From contig NZ_CP012673.1 of assembly GCF_002950945.1 (NCBI RefSeq), forward strand, positions 11,484,501 to 11,548,500: a stretch of DNA of 64,000 nt, in the 5' to 3' direction. Made by a program: the position numbers and the translations under genes. This document shows positions 8,523-16,327 of this stretch, piece after piece. This DNA comes from Sorangium cellulosum. GTDB lineage: Bacteria; Myxococcota_A; Polyangia; Polyangiales; Polyangiaceae. The notes under the pieces were generated by a model that was not told the DNA's origin, searched no databases, and was given only the letters and a program-made list of their open reading frames with translations. Numbering within the stretch: position 1 is the stretch's first letter; the number at the start of each line of letters is the position of its first letter.

Positions 8523-9401
8523 ATGAGAGAGATCTGGGCCGCGATCCTGGCCGCTGCCGCTGTCGGCAGCTCGTTCACGTGCTCCTCGGGCGACCCCTAC
8601 CCCCCGGTGTCGGCGGACGAGTGCCGCGAGCAGGGAGAGGCGTGCAGCAGCGCCGAGGAGTGCTGCGTCGCATACCCTTACGATTTCTGCAAGAAGACAG
8701 CGTGCCAGAATGGCATCTGTGGGTTCGTCATCGCCAACAAGCTCACCGGCGATCTGCGCGGCGACTGCATCAGACACACCTGCCTCGCCGACGGCTCGAA
8801 CGGCGAGACGTCAGACCCGGCGGACCTGCCCGACGACGGCAATCCGTGCACCGTGGACTCGTGCCGAGACGATGTCCCGTTCTTCCCTGGCACACCGAGG
8901 GGTCCTTCACCCGACGAGATCGGGTTCTGCGACGGATTCCACAAGATCGAGTGCATCACGACGGCCGACTGCGAGGACACGGCGCTCTTATGCTCGCCTG
9001 GAGGCAAGTGTATCTCGCCGTGGTGCGCCAACGGCGCTATTGACGTGGATCGCGGGGAGACGGACCTCGACTGCGGTGGCGCTTGCGATCCGTGCCCCGC
9101 CGGAAGCCGGTGCAGCTCCGGAGCGGATTGCGCCGAAGGCGTATGTCGCCCTGGCAAGACATGTTTCCAGGCGCGCTGCGACGACGGGGTCAAGAACGGC
9201 GATGAAACAGATGTCGACTGCGGCGTGGTCGCCTGCGAAGCGCTGTGCGGCGACGGGAGCGGCTGTCAGTCCGGCGCCGACTGCTGGAGCTCGGTCTGCC
9301 TGGCCGGCGTATGCCAGGCGCCGAGGTGCGGCGACGGCATCTGGAACGGCACCGAGGAGGGCTGGGACTGCGGGGGCCCCGGCTGTCATCCTTGCGAGTA
9401 G
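8523..9401 (+). CDS. Cys-rich lipoprotein, tandem paralogue B
   Basis: A 292-residue paralogue of the preceding gene, 16 bp downstream, so the two form an operon. The signal peptide ends around SSFTC (Cys near residue 20), so it is a probable lipoprotein. The middle part shares with paralogue A the run DDGNPCTVDSC and the phrase RGPSPDEIGFCDG (A has RGPSPASSGFCDG). The C-terminus carries three copies of the CxDGxxNGxExxxDCG unit, such as LDCGGACDPCPAG and WDCGGPGCHPC. The third unit of A lacks residues present in B, so the pair has diverged after duplication. Function unknown. Confidence 0.75.
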   Translation: MREIWAAILAAAAVGSSFTCSSGDPYPPVSADECREQGEACSSAEECCVAYPYDFCKKTACQNGICGFVIANKLTGDLRGDCIRHTCLADGSNGETSDPADLPDDGNPCTVDSCRDDVPFFPGTPRGPSPDEIGFCDGFHKIECITTADCEDTALLCSPGGKCISPWCANGAIDVDRGETDLDCGGACDPCPAGSRCSSGADCAEGVCRPGKTCFQARCDDGVKNGDETDVDCGVVACEALCGDGSGCQSGADCWSSVCLAGVCQAPRCGDGIWNGTEEGWDCGGPGCHPCE

Positions 9402-9557
9402 CCGGCGCGCGCGAGCCTCGCATCAACGGGCGATCCGGCGACAGCAATGCCGCTCACCGCCCCCGCGCTGGAGGGGCGGCCTGGTAGGGGTACCCGAAGC
9501 GGGCAACCGCGACCTCAGGCGCGCTGCCGAGGTTCCGGGCCGACGCGCGTCGCCGCA

Positions 9558-10577
9558 TCATTCCACGTCCTGCGTGGCGCGCTCTCCGAGGCGCTCGAGG
9601 CGCTGCCCCGAGGGGCCATCCACCACGACCCATGGGGCCGCCGGGTCGTACGCTGTAACACCCCACACCGGCAGCGGCGCTCCTTGAGCGATTTCAGCAA
9701 GACCGTGTCGCTTTATTTCATCGCCGACAGCCGTCAACCTGTAGCGAGCCTCCAGCATAGGTGGTCTGTCCGTCCTATAGGGCACACTCTCCAGCGCGGC
9801 CTCAGCCCCACGGTGCTCGGCCCACTGGCGCAGCCGCATGGCAAAAAAGTAATCACTGATGCGTATCATCCAATACTTAAGCAGCTCTGCGCCAGCCGAT
9901 GAACGGTGCGTTAATACGTCCACGGGCGACGACCAGTCCTTGCCGAGACACGAGAACAAGAGCTCGTCAATCCGAGATAGGGTGAGCGTACTACCGTCCG
10001 CCCGAGGAAAGAATGCCGCTTGGTGGGTGCCCAGTCCTACGAGATCCTTCCGTGCTCGATCCGCGCGCCCACCCCCGGCAGACAGGACCGGAGACCGACC
10101 GGATACCTTTCGCCAAGAGCGCGCCATGTGCTGGACGCGCGTCCGAGATAGAGCGCGCGGGTCGTCCAGACCGCGGCGCGCGTCAGCCGGCTTCACGTGG
10201 ACGAATCCACGGCTAAACCCATCCTCCGGCGCATCTCCCAGGACGACGATGTCGAGATCCGGGTGCTCGGGCCGATAGCGGAGCCTCCACGCGCAGAGCG
10301 CCCACAGCATCAGCCTATCGCTCCACAACCCGGACGTCCACACGACGATTTTCTGCCGCAATTTCAACGCATTGATAACATCGTGAAACCGCGAACGGAA
10401 TTGTGTCCTTTCCCGCCCTCGAATGTGCCAGTAATCGCACCGCTGCTCACAATGGACTTCTGGTTCGGATGCACACGGCCCCTCCAGCACGTTATCGCGC
10501 ACAAAACGTACAGGAAGGCGAAGCCCGCGCTGGACCGCTTTCCGAATGTCCTCATTTGTAGTGATGTGAACAGTCAT
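9558..10577 (-). CDS. DUF1835-like protein; candidate immunity protein
   Basis: A 339-residue protein without signal peptide, so cytoplasmic. It begins MTVHITTNEDIRKAVQRG and continues FVRDNVLEGPC, matching the DUF1835 opening (HI..D....V..G....V..RD.L.EGP). A central WTSGLWSDRLMLWALCAW fits the same family, and a C-terminal YRLTAVGDEIKRHGL resembles the helical tail of such proteins. The ATG at 10577 is the right start: it lies 7 nt after the stop of the Cys-rich lipoprotein gene at 10585. The gene is therefore the third cistron of exported protein, lipoprotein, DUF1835. The position fits an immunity gene after a lipoprotein toxin (SitI-like), but DUF1835 is not an established immunity family. 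GC is lower than in neighbours. Confidence 0.6.
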   Translation of the reverse strand: MTVHITTNEDIRKAVQRGLRLPVRFVRDNVLEGPCASEPEVHCEQRCDYWHIRGRERTQFRSRFHDVINALKLRQKIVVWTSGLWSDRLMLWALCAWRLRYRPEHPDLDIVVLGDAPEDGFSRGFVHVKPADARRGLDDPRALSRTRVQHMARSWRKVSGRSPVLSAGGGRADRARKDLVGLGTHQAAFFPRADGSTLTLSRIDELLFSCLGKDWSSPVDVLTHRSSAGAELLKYWMIRISDYFFAMRLRQWAEHRGAEAALESVPYRTDRPPMLEARYRLTAVGDEIKRHGLAEIAQGAPLPVWGVTAYDPAAPWVVVDGPSGQRLERLGERATQDVE

Positions 10578-10824
10578 TGGAACTTCAGAATAAACACTTT
10601 TTGCACTCCGGCGATGGAGGATCCCCGGACTCGCACCGTCTAAAGCACGTCCGACACTTCGTGCCGTCGCTTCCAGACCCTGGTCTTGCACAAGACCACG
10701 GACCGCGGTTCATGCAATCCTGATACTTCTCGTCACAGCTTTTATTACTTGTCCGCTCGCAATTTTCTCGACAGCTACGATAGCGGAGAATGCCAACAGG
10801 TTTGAGACAGGCCGGACGAGAATC

Positions 10825-11967
10825 CTATGAGTGGATCGCGCTGCGGGGCGCGTTCCGGCTCTGGGACCCGAGCGGTCGAGGTCGGGGCGGCCGCGGCACG
10901 GCGGTGGGCGTAGCGCCAGGTTCGGGCGCGGCGCTGATCGTGCCCGTGTGCGTCGGCGCCGCGGTCTCGCCGGCGGCGTCGTCGACGGACAGCGGGTTGA
11001 TGGCTACCGAAGCGGGCGGCCTGCGCACGACGGGCGGCCCGTTTGGGAAGCGTTCCGGATGCGCGGCGTAGGCCGTGTCCAGGGCGACCTGGCGCCGAGC
11101 CGCGACATCTTCGACTCGGCCGTAGAATACATCAGCAGGTGTGAAGAGCGCAAGTCCAGAATGCTGATGAAGGTCGTTATACCAGGTGAAGAACTCCTGG
11201 CACCACGCTCGAGCATGAGCCAGCGAGGCAAAGCGGTCCGGATAGTCTGGCTGGTACTTGAGCGTCTTGAACTGCGACTCGGAGAAGGCGTTGTCGTCGC
11301 TGACGTGGGGCCGGCTGAAGCTACGAACGACGCCGAGCGAGCCGAGGAGCTGAGCGAGCCCCTCCGACCGCATCGCGGAGCCGCGGTCGGCGTGCACCGT
11401 GAGCGAGCCGGGCTGGACGCCGTGGCGGGCGACGGTCTCTGCGAAGAGGTGCTCGGCCAGCTCCGCGCTCTCGCGCTCGGCGAGCAGCCAGCCAACGGTC
11501 ATCCGACTGAACAGGTCGAGGACGACGTACAGGCAGTAGAAGACCCCAGGCAGCGGCCCGCGCAGCTTGGTGATGTCCCACGTCCAGATCTGGTTGGGGG
11601 CCGTGGCGGTGAGCGTCGGCTTGGCATGCGCCATCGGTCCACGCTGGGCGCGCCGCTCCCCGCTCTCGCCGGAGGCGGCGAGCAGCCGGTACATGGTGCG
11701 GATGGAGGCGAGATAGACGCCGCGCGACAGCAGCGTCGCATAGACCTCCGGCGGGGGCTGGTCGACGAACTCCTGACTATGCAGCACGTCGAGCACGGCT
11801 TGCCGCTCGGGGTCACTGAGCCGGCGTGGGCTCGGAGCGGGCCCGGACAGCGCGGGCGGCTTCGCGGGCTGGGTCTGCCGGTAGAGCGTGGCGCGGCTGA
11901 CGCCAAGCGCCGCACACGCCTGCGCGATGGGGACGTGGGGGTCATCGAGCTCTTCGATGACGTCCAT
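10825..11967 (-). CDS. IS3-family transposase OrfB (DDE integrase)
   Basis: A 380-residue transposase catalytic subunit. The N-terminal HTH-like region (ACAALGVSRATLYRQ) precedes an rve-type core with the three acidic residues in context: TWDITKLRGP (first D), TVHADRGSAMRS (second D) and SDDNAFSESQFKTLKY (E). It cuts and joins the IS ends. The C-terminus has an unusual Pro/Arg-rich extension. Its ATG shares one base with the orfA stop (TGATG), so expression is probably by reinitiation or coupling rather than by the -1 frameshift used in many IS3 elements; an OrfAB fusion would need a shift that I cannot confirm. Confidence 0.9.
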   Translation of the reverse strand: MDVIEELDDPHVPIAQACAALGVSRATLYRQTQPAKPPALSGPAPSPRRLSDPERQAVLDVLHSQEFVDQPPPEVYATLLSRGVYLASIRTMYRLLAASGESGERRAQRGPMAHAKPTLTATAPNQIWTWDITKLRGPLPGVFYCLYVVLDLFSRMTVGWLLAERESAELAEHLFAETVARHGVQPGSLTVHADRGSAMRSEGLAQLLGSLGVVRSFSRPHVSDDNAFSESQFKTLKYQPDYPDRFASLAHARAWCQEFFTWYNDLHQHSGLALFTPADVFYGRVEDVAARRQVALDTAYAAHPERFPNGPPVVRRPPASVAINPLSVDDAAGETAAPTHTGTISAAPEPGATPTAVPRPPRPRPLGSQSRNAPRSAIHS

Positions 11968-12422
11968 CAGCGCTCTCCGTCGGTCGTGAGATTGACGCCC
12001 AGAATGGCAGAGACTTTTTTTTGGAGGTCGATGAGCTTCTCAGCGAGCGCGAGCTTCTCCTCGAGCCGCGCCGAGCGCTTCTCGAGCTCGGCGATGCGCC
12101 GGTCCTTCGCGTCCTGCTTCGGCTTGCGACCGGGTTTGCGCTCCGCGAGAGCCTCGCTGCCGTGGAGGGCGAGCTGCTTGCGCCACGCCGCCAGGAGGGA
12201 GCTGTAGATGCCCTCGCGGCGCAGCAGCGCCTCGATGTCCCCGCGCTGGGTGCACGCGGCCGCCTCGCGAACGATGCGCAGCTTCTCCGCCGCCGAGAAC
12301 TTCCGCCTCTTGCCCGGCTTCGGCACGCTCTCGACGGCGGCGCCACTCGGGCGGGGAGCAGCGCCCTGCGCCGCTGGGGCGGGGGTAGGATCGACGGATC
12401 GGAGATGGGAAGGCTTCGGCAC
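11967..12422 (-). CDS. IS3-family transposase OrfA (HTH)
   Basis: A 151-residue DNA-binding subunit. Residues about 36-90 form the IS911/IS3 OrfA helix-turn-helix (KRRKFSAAEKLRIVREAAAC, then GIYSSLLAAWRKQ). A basic linker (AERKPGRKPKQDAKDRR) leads to a leucine-zipper-like coiled coil (IAELEKRSARLEEKLALAEK). The coiled coil normally mediates OrfA/OrfAB multimers. The GTG at 12422 gives a longer N-terminus than usual, so a start nearer the HTH is possible. It lies immediately upstream of orfB in the same IS. Confidence 0.85.
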   Translation of the reverse strand: MPKPSHLRSVDPTPAPAAQGAAPRPSGAAVESVPKPGKRRKFSAAEKLRIVREAAACTQRGDIEALLRREGIYSSLLAAWRKQLALHGSEALAERKPGRKPKQDAKDRRIAELEKRSARLEEKLALAEKLIDLQKKVSAILGVNLTTDGER

Positions 12423-12841
12423 GGGTCAGGTCCATTCTCCGCCCTCTCACCACAGATTTCCAGGGGGAGCTTGTCTCACCCGACGTTGGCACAGAGGGTA
12501 GTCAGCGTAGGCGCTCTCACCGCACGCCCTCCGCTGCGCTTCGCTCTCGAATTTACCACATGCGACAGAAGCAGACTCGTAGTCCGCCTCGCACTTCTCG
12601 TTGCATGGGCTCTGGGCCGCGATGTTGCAGACGGGAGGAGGGGGGTCCATGTCTTGCGGCTCCAGCGGCGGCAGCGGCCCGAAACCTCCGGACCCTGTCG
12701 GGCTGATCCCGTAGCCCCCGACCCCTGTCGCGGTGAGGATGATACCACCGGCACCGCCCTTCCCATCATCCCGTAGGTAGCAATCTCCAACATCGAAGTT
12801 GCACCCCGCGAGGATGAAGCACAGGACGACAGGAAACTTGT

Positions 12842-13372
12842 TCATTTCGATTCTCCACCAAACCTCCAGACGGGCCCAGCAGTGACCATCACGACCAAGT
12901 TACCAGGAAGAACACGGCTGCTTCCCCCAGCCCAGTCCACGTTAACGCTCGCGGACGCGCCCAGGCGCCCGGCGAAGTACCAGTCCGACTGGGCGCGACC
13001 GCCTGGGGCGATGCCCACCACGCGGTCGCATATCACGGCGCCACACACCGGCATCGAGTAAACCGACAGGGACGGTCCGAGGCTGACGTTGCCTGTCTTC
13101 GTGTCGTACCCGAGGGCAATCGCCGTTCGATCGTAGACCCCCACACGTGAGCCTGGAACGACGCTGAGCATGTGGTGAACCTCGATCCGGAAGTCCTTCT
13201 GTCTGCGCCAGAGCACCCCGAGGAAGGGGCTCACCGCAAGCTCGGGCTCGGTCCCGACCTGGATCCCACCCACGCTCACGCCGCCGCTGAGTTCGAGTGC
13301 CTGCACCGGCGCCGGGACAACGACGGGCGTACATGCACACAAAAAGTAGAAGATCCGCCGCAGCTGGATCAC
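12842..13372 (-). CDS. Exported beta-rich protein, first gene of lipoprotein/DUF1835 operon
   Basis: A 176-residue protein with a signal peptide (residues 1-25, cleavage after PVQA). The rest alternates polar and hydrophobic residues with many Gly and aromatic turns (SPFLGVLWRRQKDFRIEVHH, DWYFAGRLGASASVNVDW) and ends in ...GPVWRFGGESK, which suggests a small outer-membrane barrel or similar beta protein. GTG at 13372 follows a strong purine-rich site (GGAGGGGAGGGGAAG). Its stop overlaps the lipoprotein ATG by 4 nt. In SitBAI-type cassettes an accessory envelope protein (SitB) precedes the toxin; this gene has that position, but I cannot show sequence kinship. Confidence 0.65.
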   Translation of the reverse strand: MIQLRRIFYFLCACTPVVVPAPVQALELSGGVSVGGIQVGTEPELAVSPFLGVLWRRQKDFRIEVHHMLSVVPGSRVGVYDRTAIALGYDTKTGNVSLGPSLSVYSMPVCGAVICDRVVGIAPGGRAQSDWYFAGRLGASASVNVDWAGGSSRVLPGNLVVMVTAGPVWRFGGESK

Positions 13373-13849
13373 ACGGGCTTCCCCTCCCCTCCGTGATCAT
13401 CTCTCGTCGCTGATGCACGACTCGAGGACGCTACCCATTTTCCTGGGTTCGTCTTGGGCGTCAAGCGCAAACTGGTGAGTAGATCACAACCGACGCGACC
13501 GATCCGTTCCGAACGTGGCTCGTAATGCTCACCCGCTTCCGCGGGCGCGCCCATGCGGTCGATTCTGAAATTAAAGAATAGCCATAAGGGCAAGAGCACC
13601 ACAGCGGCGCGGCACCAAGTCCACGGCGGGGCGCCCGAGGTGGTCAGCCCACGGCTGCCGTAAGCTCGGTTCCCGATCTCGCCCACGGCCGCGCCGAGAT
13701 CACGCTGATGGACGTCAATGGGGACCAGGCACCGAGTTCACCCTACTGGACAGCGACCCCCGTCAGCTGAGTTCGACGAGGCGCACCGGGGCGTTCCCCA
13801 GCGGCAGCGTGGTCGCACCGCGGGGCAGTTCGGCAGCTGGCCGTCGACG
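13373..13849. other. Intergenic, lower-GC, no supported gene
   Basis: About 480 bp upstream of the exported-protein/lipoprotein/DUF1835 operon. Base composition is less GC-rich than the surroundings (for example attaaagaatagccataagg near 13570), fitting imported DNA. The operon promoter is expected here, but I cannot point to clear -35/-10 boxes. The far end runs into a decayed gene fragment. Confidence 0.4.
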
Positions 13850-14068
13850 ACGCGGCGGCCGCGCGCGTCGCCGCGGGCCCACCTGCGGGCGCCGCCGCCG
13901 CCCCCGCGCGCCGGCTCCGCCGCGGGCGCGGCGCCCGGGGGAGCTGCTGGCCGCGGGGTTTCGGCGACCCAACGCGCCACCTGCTCGGGCAGATTCCTCC
14001 GCTCCGCGTCGCTCAGGCCGAGCAGGCTGGCGAGGAAGAGCGCCGCGGCCCGGCCGATCGTGCCGTGA
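13850..14068 (-). pseudogene. Decayed fragment of the secreted protein encoded at 15188-16327
   Basis: Read on the minus strand, this stretch encodes FLASLLGLSDAERRNLPEQV and RWVAETPRPAA. The intact protein at 15188-16327 has FRASLLDLSDVERRKLPEQV and RWISEAPRPAA. A stop lies just upstream (about 14058) and no start codon fits. The match ends in a Pro/Ala/Gly-rich stretch, and neither N-terminal signal nor C-terminal barrel is present. It is a partial duplication or the remnant of a second sigma/FecR-type locus, now separated from the functional copy by the DUF4215 lipoprotein. Confidence 0.75.
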
Positions 14069-14076
14069 GTTCAGCC

Positions 14077-15081
14077 TTACGGCACCCGCGTGAGCGAGGT
14101 CAGCTCGGCCGTGACGTAGACCGCCGCGTGCTCGGGCGGATGCCCGCTCGAGTACCCGAGCGTCAGCACGACCTCCTTCCCCTCGAACTTGCTCAGATCC
14201 GGCGGCGTTTCCGAGAGCGCGGTGGACGTCACCGCCGACGGATCGCTCAGGCTCGAGAGGTACAGGTTCCAGCCAACGGCCATGCGGTCGGCATCCCATG
14301 AGGGGAGGCCCGCGACCGCGTTGAGCCCGCAACTCACGGTGTAGCTATCCTCATAACCGGCGATACCGTCGGTGATCGCGATGCTCGAGCTGTATCCAGC
14401 GGAGACCTCCTGCGGAGCTGGCGAGACCGAGGTCACCGTCAGTGGACCGACCTGCGCTTGATGCCCGAAGAAGCCCGGAAAATTCTCGAACTCATAGCTG
14501 GACGCGAATGGATGGCCGTAGCCATCATGCATGTGCGGGTCGAAATAATAGGTCCCGGTGAAGGGATCGCCGACGACGACCCCGCTGTCCTGCGGGCCCA
14601 GGCTGCCCGTGTGGGTCACGCCGGTGACGACGCCGCTGTACGCGAAGACGACCGTGCTGAACACGCAGTCGTTGGCGCACCCGTCGTCGTCGTCCGTGTT
14701 GGCGTCGTCGCACTGCTCCACCGGCGTCTGCACCACGCCGTCGCCGCACACCGCGTTGACCGAGATCGGGGTGAGCGTACAGTCGCTCATGCACCCGTCC
14801 TCGTCGTCGTCGTTGGCGTCGTCGCATTGCTCCGCCGGCCTCTGCACCACGCCGTTGCCGCACTCCTCCTGCAAGGGGGCTCCCCCCGCTCCGAGGTAGC
14901 CCTCTTGATCGCCGCCCCCGTCGTCCGCCTCGTCCAGCAGGCAGTCCGGGCACGGGTCCGTGAGCGCGCCCTGGTCCGTGGTGTCGAGTCCTTCGAGCGT
15001 GCTGGTGTCACACGCGTACAGCAAGAAGAGCGCTGCCGCCGCGGCGAACGGTCGCGGGCGCGCAAGAACATGGTAGCTCAT
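14077..15081 (-). CDS. DUF4215-type Cys-rich repeat lipoprotein
   Basis: A 334-residue lipoprotein: signal ending FLLYAC (Cys about residue 24), then an acidic spacer. Two myxococcal cysteine-rich repeats (DUF4215/TIGR02232 type) are plain: CGNGVVQRPAEQCDDAN with DDDEDGCMSDC, and CGDGVVQTPVEQCDDAN with TDDDDGCANDC. The C-terminal 200 residues are a beta-rich domain without recognised family (FTGTYYFDPHMHDG). The acidic repeats probably bind Ca and lie outside the cell. The ATG at 15081 follows GAGGGAGA at good distance. It is transcribed alone, about 100 bp from the sigma-factor operon's last gene. Confidence 0.75.
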   Translation of the reverse strand: MSYHVLARPRPFAAAAALFLLYACDTSTLEGLDTTDQGALTDPCPDCLLDEADDGGGDQEGYLGAGGAPLQEECGNGVVQRPAEQCDDANDDDEDGCMSDCTLTPISVNAVCGDGVVQTPVEQCDDANTDDDDGCANDCVFSTVVFAYSGVVTGVTHTGSLGPQDSGVVVGDPFTGTYYFDPHMHDGYGHPFASSYEFENFPGFFGHQAQVGPLTVTSVSPAPQEVSAGYSSSIAITDGIAGYEDSYTVSCGLNAVAGLPSWDADRMAVGWNLYLSSLSDPSAVTSTALSETPPDLSKFEGKEVVLTLGYSSGHPPEHAAVYVTAELTSLTRVP

Positions 15082-15187
15082 GGTTCTCCCTCTCGAAGCA
15101 AGGCCACCCGAGGCCTCGCCTGGATAAGTGGGTGTGACGCCCTCTCCGTAGCTCACGAAAATCGGATCTCCCGGAGGGGCCTCCGCG

Positions 15188-16327
15188 TCAGAATCCGAGC
15201 CTGAGCCCGAGGCTCGGGAGGAACACCGGGCGCCCGGTCCGGCCCACCTCCGCGCCCGCGATGGTCACCACCGGCTCTCTCGCGAGCAGGAGGACATCGA
15301 GCTGCGCGAGCGCGGTGAGCTGCGGCAAGAGGCGCACGCCGAGGCCGCCCCCGAGAGAGACGCCGGCGGTGAGCCAGGTCTGGCGCCGATCCCGGTGCGG
15401 AGGGTTCGCCCGGCCGTCGACGCTCAGGTGGTAGACGCCCGCGTCGATCGCGATCACCGGATGGACCGGCCACACCTCGCCGCCGGCCGCGTACGAGACG
15501 CCGACCAGCGCGGCCGTCTGGCCGAGCGCCACGCTCCCCGCGGGCGCGTCGAGGCGCCGCTCGACGGCGGCCGGCACGAACGTCCCGCGGAGCCGGAAGC
15601 CCGACGGGAGGCCGTGGTCGACGCGCACGTAAGGGCCGGGGACCGCCCCGAACCCGCCGGCGAGCACCGCGATCCCGGCCTCGAGGCCCAGACGGAGATC
15701 CCCCGGCGCGCGCCCGCGCGGCGCGGCGCTGCGGGGCGCACGCCGCGGCGGCGCCGCGGACGTGCGCGTCGCCGCAGGTCGACCTGCGGGCGCGGCCGCC
15801 GCCCCCGCGCGCGCCGGCTCGGTCGCGGGCGCGACGGCCGCGGGCCGCGGCGCCTCGGAGATCCAGCGCACCACCTGCTCCGGCAGCTTCCTCCGCTCCA
15901 CGTCGCTCAGATCGAGCAGGCTGGCGCGGAAGAGCTCCGCCGACCCCACGGCGAGATCGCTCGCCGCGTTGGTCGTGCCGGGGTCGCCGAGCGCGACGCG
16001 GCGGACGATCGTCCTCTTCGCCGCGCGATCCGCGACCCACACGTCGGCGACCGCGCCGCCCTCGGTCTCGACGATGGCGATCGCGGCGAACGCGCCGCCG
16101 GGCGCCTCGATCTGCGCGCGGCCCTCGACGCCCGGCGTGCCGTCCAGGAACCGGGCGGAGAGGCCGGCGGCGCGCAGCTCGCCCGCGAGGCGGACGGCGG
16201 CCTCCTCGATCAGCGTCCCGGCGCGCGGCGGGCGCACCACGATCACCTCGGCCCCCTCCCCCGCGCGCGCCTCCCGGGGCACGAGGAGCGCCGCGCAGAG
16301 CGCGAGCGCGAGCCCGCGCGCCCTCAT
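15188..16327 (-). CDS. Secreted two-part protein, third gene of ECF sigma/FecR operon
   Basis: A 379-residue protein with a signal peptide (MRARGLALALCAALL, cleavage near EARA). The N-terminal domain (about 25-165) has alternating strands and helices of unknown family. An Ala/Pro/Arg-rich linker (about 165-215) leads to a C-terminal region of about 165 residues with barrel-like strands ending ...PSLGLRLGF, where Phe is the classical last residue of outer-membrane barrels. The ATG overlaps the FecR gene stop by 4 nt. In myxobacteria such genes commonly follow sigma/FecR pairs; a cell-envelope sensor or effector is plausible. A decayed partial copy lies at 13850-14068. Confidence 0.65.
   Translation of the reverse strand: MRARGLALALCAALLVPREARAGEGAEVIVVRPPRAGTLIEEAAVRLAGELRAAGLSARFLDGTPGVEGRAQIEAPGGAFAAIAIVETEGGAVADVWVADRAAKRTIVRRVALGDPGTTNAASDLAVGSAELFRASLLDLSDVERRKLPEQVVRWISEAPRPAAVAPATEPARAGAAAAPAGRPAATRTSAAPPRRAPRSAAPRGRAPGDLRLGLEAGIAVLAGGFGAVPGPYVRVDHGLPSGFRLRGTFVPAAVERRLDAPAGSVALGQTAALVGVSYAAGGEVWPVHPVIAIDAGVYHLSVDGRANPPHRDRRQTWLTAGVSLGGGLGVRLLPQLTALAQLDVLLLAREPVVTIAGAEVGRTGRPVFLPSLGLRLGF

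Larger units (their letters stand above)
10790..12492. mobile_element. IS3-family insertion sequence, 1703 bp
   Basis: It contains two consecutive minus-strand transposase genes (orfA 11967-12422, orfB 10825-11967). The ends form imperfect inverted repeats of about 25 bp: ATGCCAACAGGTTTGAGACA at the left and, complemented from the right, GTGCCAACGTCGGGTGAGAC. A 3-bp direct repeat AGA flanks the element. The boundary choice is supported by precise in-frame restoration of the interrupted lipoprotein. Both transposase frames look intact, so the insertion may be recent and the element active. The TGAGACA/TGTCTCA core could alternatively be taken as the ends, but then no duplication is seen. Confidence 0.85.
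10585..12845 (-). pseudogene. Cys-rich lipoprotein gene split by an IS (SitA-like candidate)
   Basis: The N-terminal part (12493-12845) has a lipoprotein signal (MNKFPVVLCFILAGC), a Gly/Pro-rich spacer and a Cys-rich segment (CNIAAQSPCNEKC). The C-terminal part (10585-10789) reads RYRSCRENCERTSNKSC through GPWSCARPGSGSDGTKC to CKKCLF and a stop. The IS at 10790-12492 lies between them, with AGA on both sides (10787-10789 and 12493-12495). Removing the IS and one AGA joins the halves exactly in frame (...ADYPL-RYRSC...), giving a 184-residue lipoprotein with well over a dozen Cys. Its ATG overlaps the stop of the upstream exported-protein gene, and the DUF1835 gene starts 7 nt after its stop. 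A lipidated N-terminus with a variable-looking Cys-rich end recalls SitA toxins delivered by outer-membrane exchange (inference). Confidence 0.8.

Noticed and set aside
7920..8777. Antisense frames opposite the Cys-rich paralogues
   Set aside because: The plus strand has signal peptides and regular Cys repeats; the antisense frames have neither.
13369..13686. Minus-strand 105-codon frame upstream of the exported-protein gene
   Set aside because: Contains one hydrophobic stretch but no start with ribosome site, ends inside the next gene's leader and lacks conserved-looking composition.
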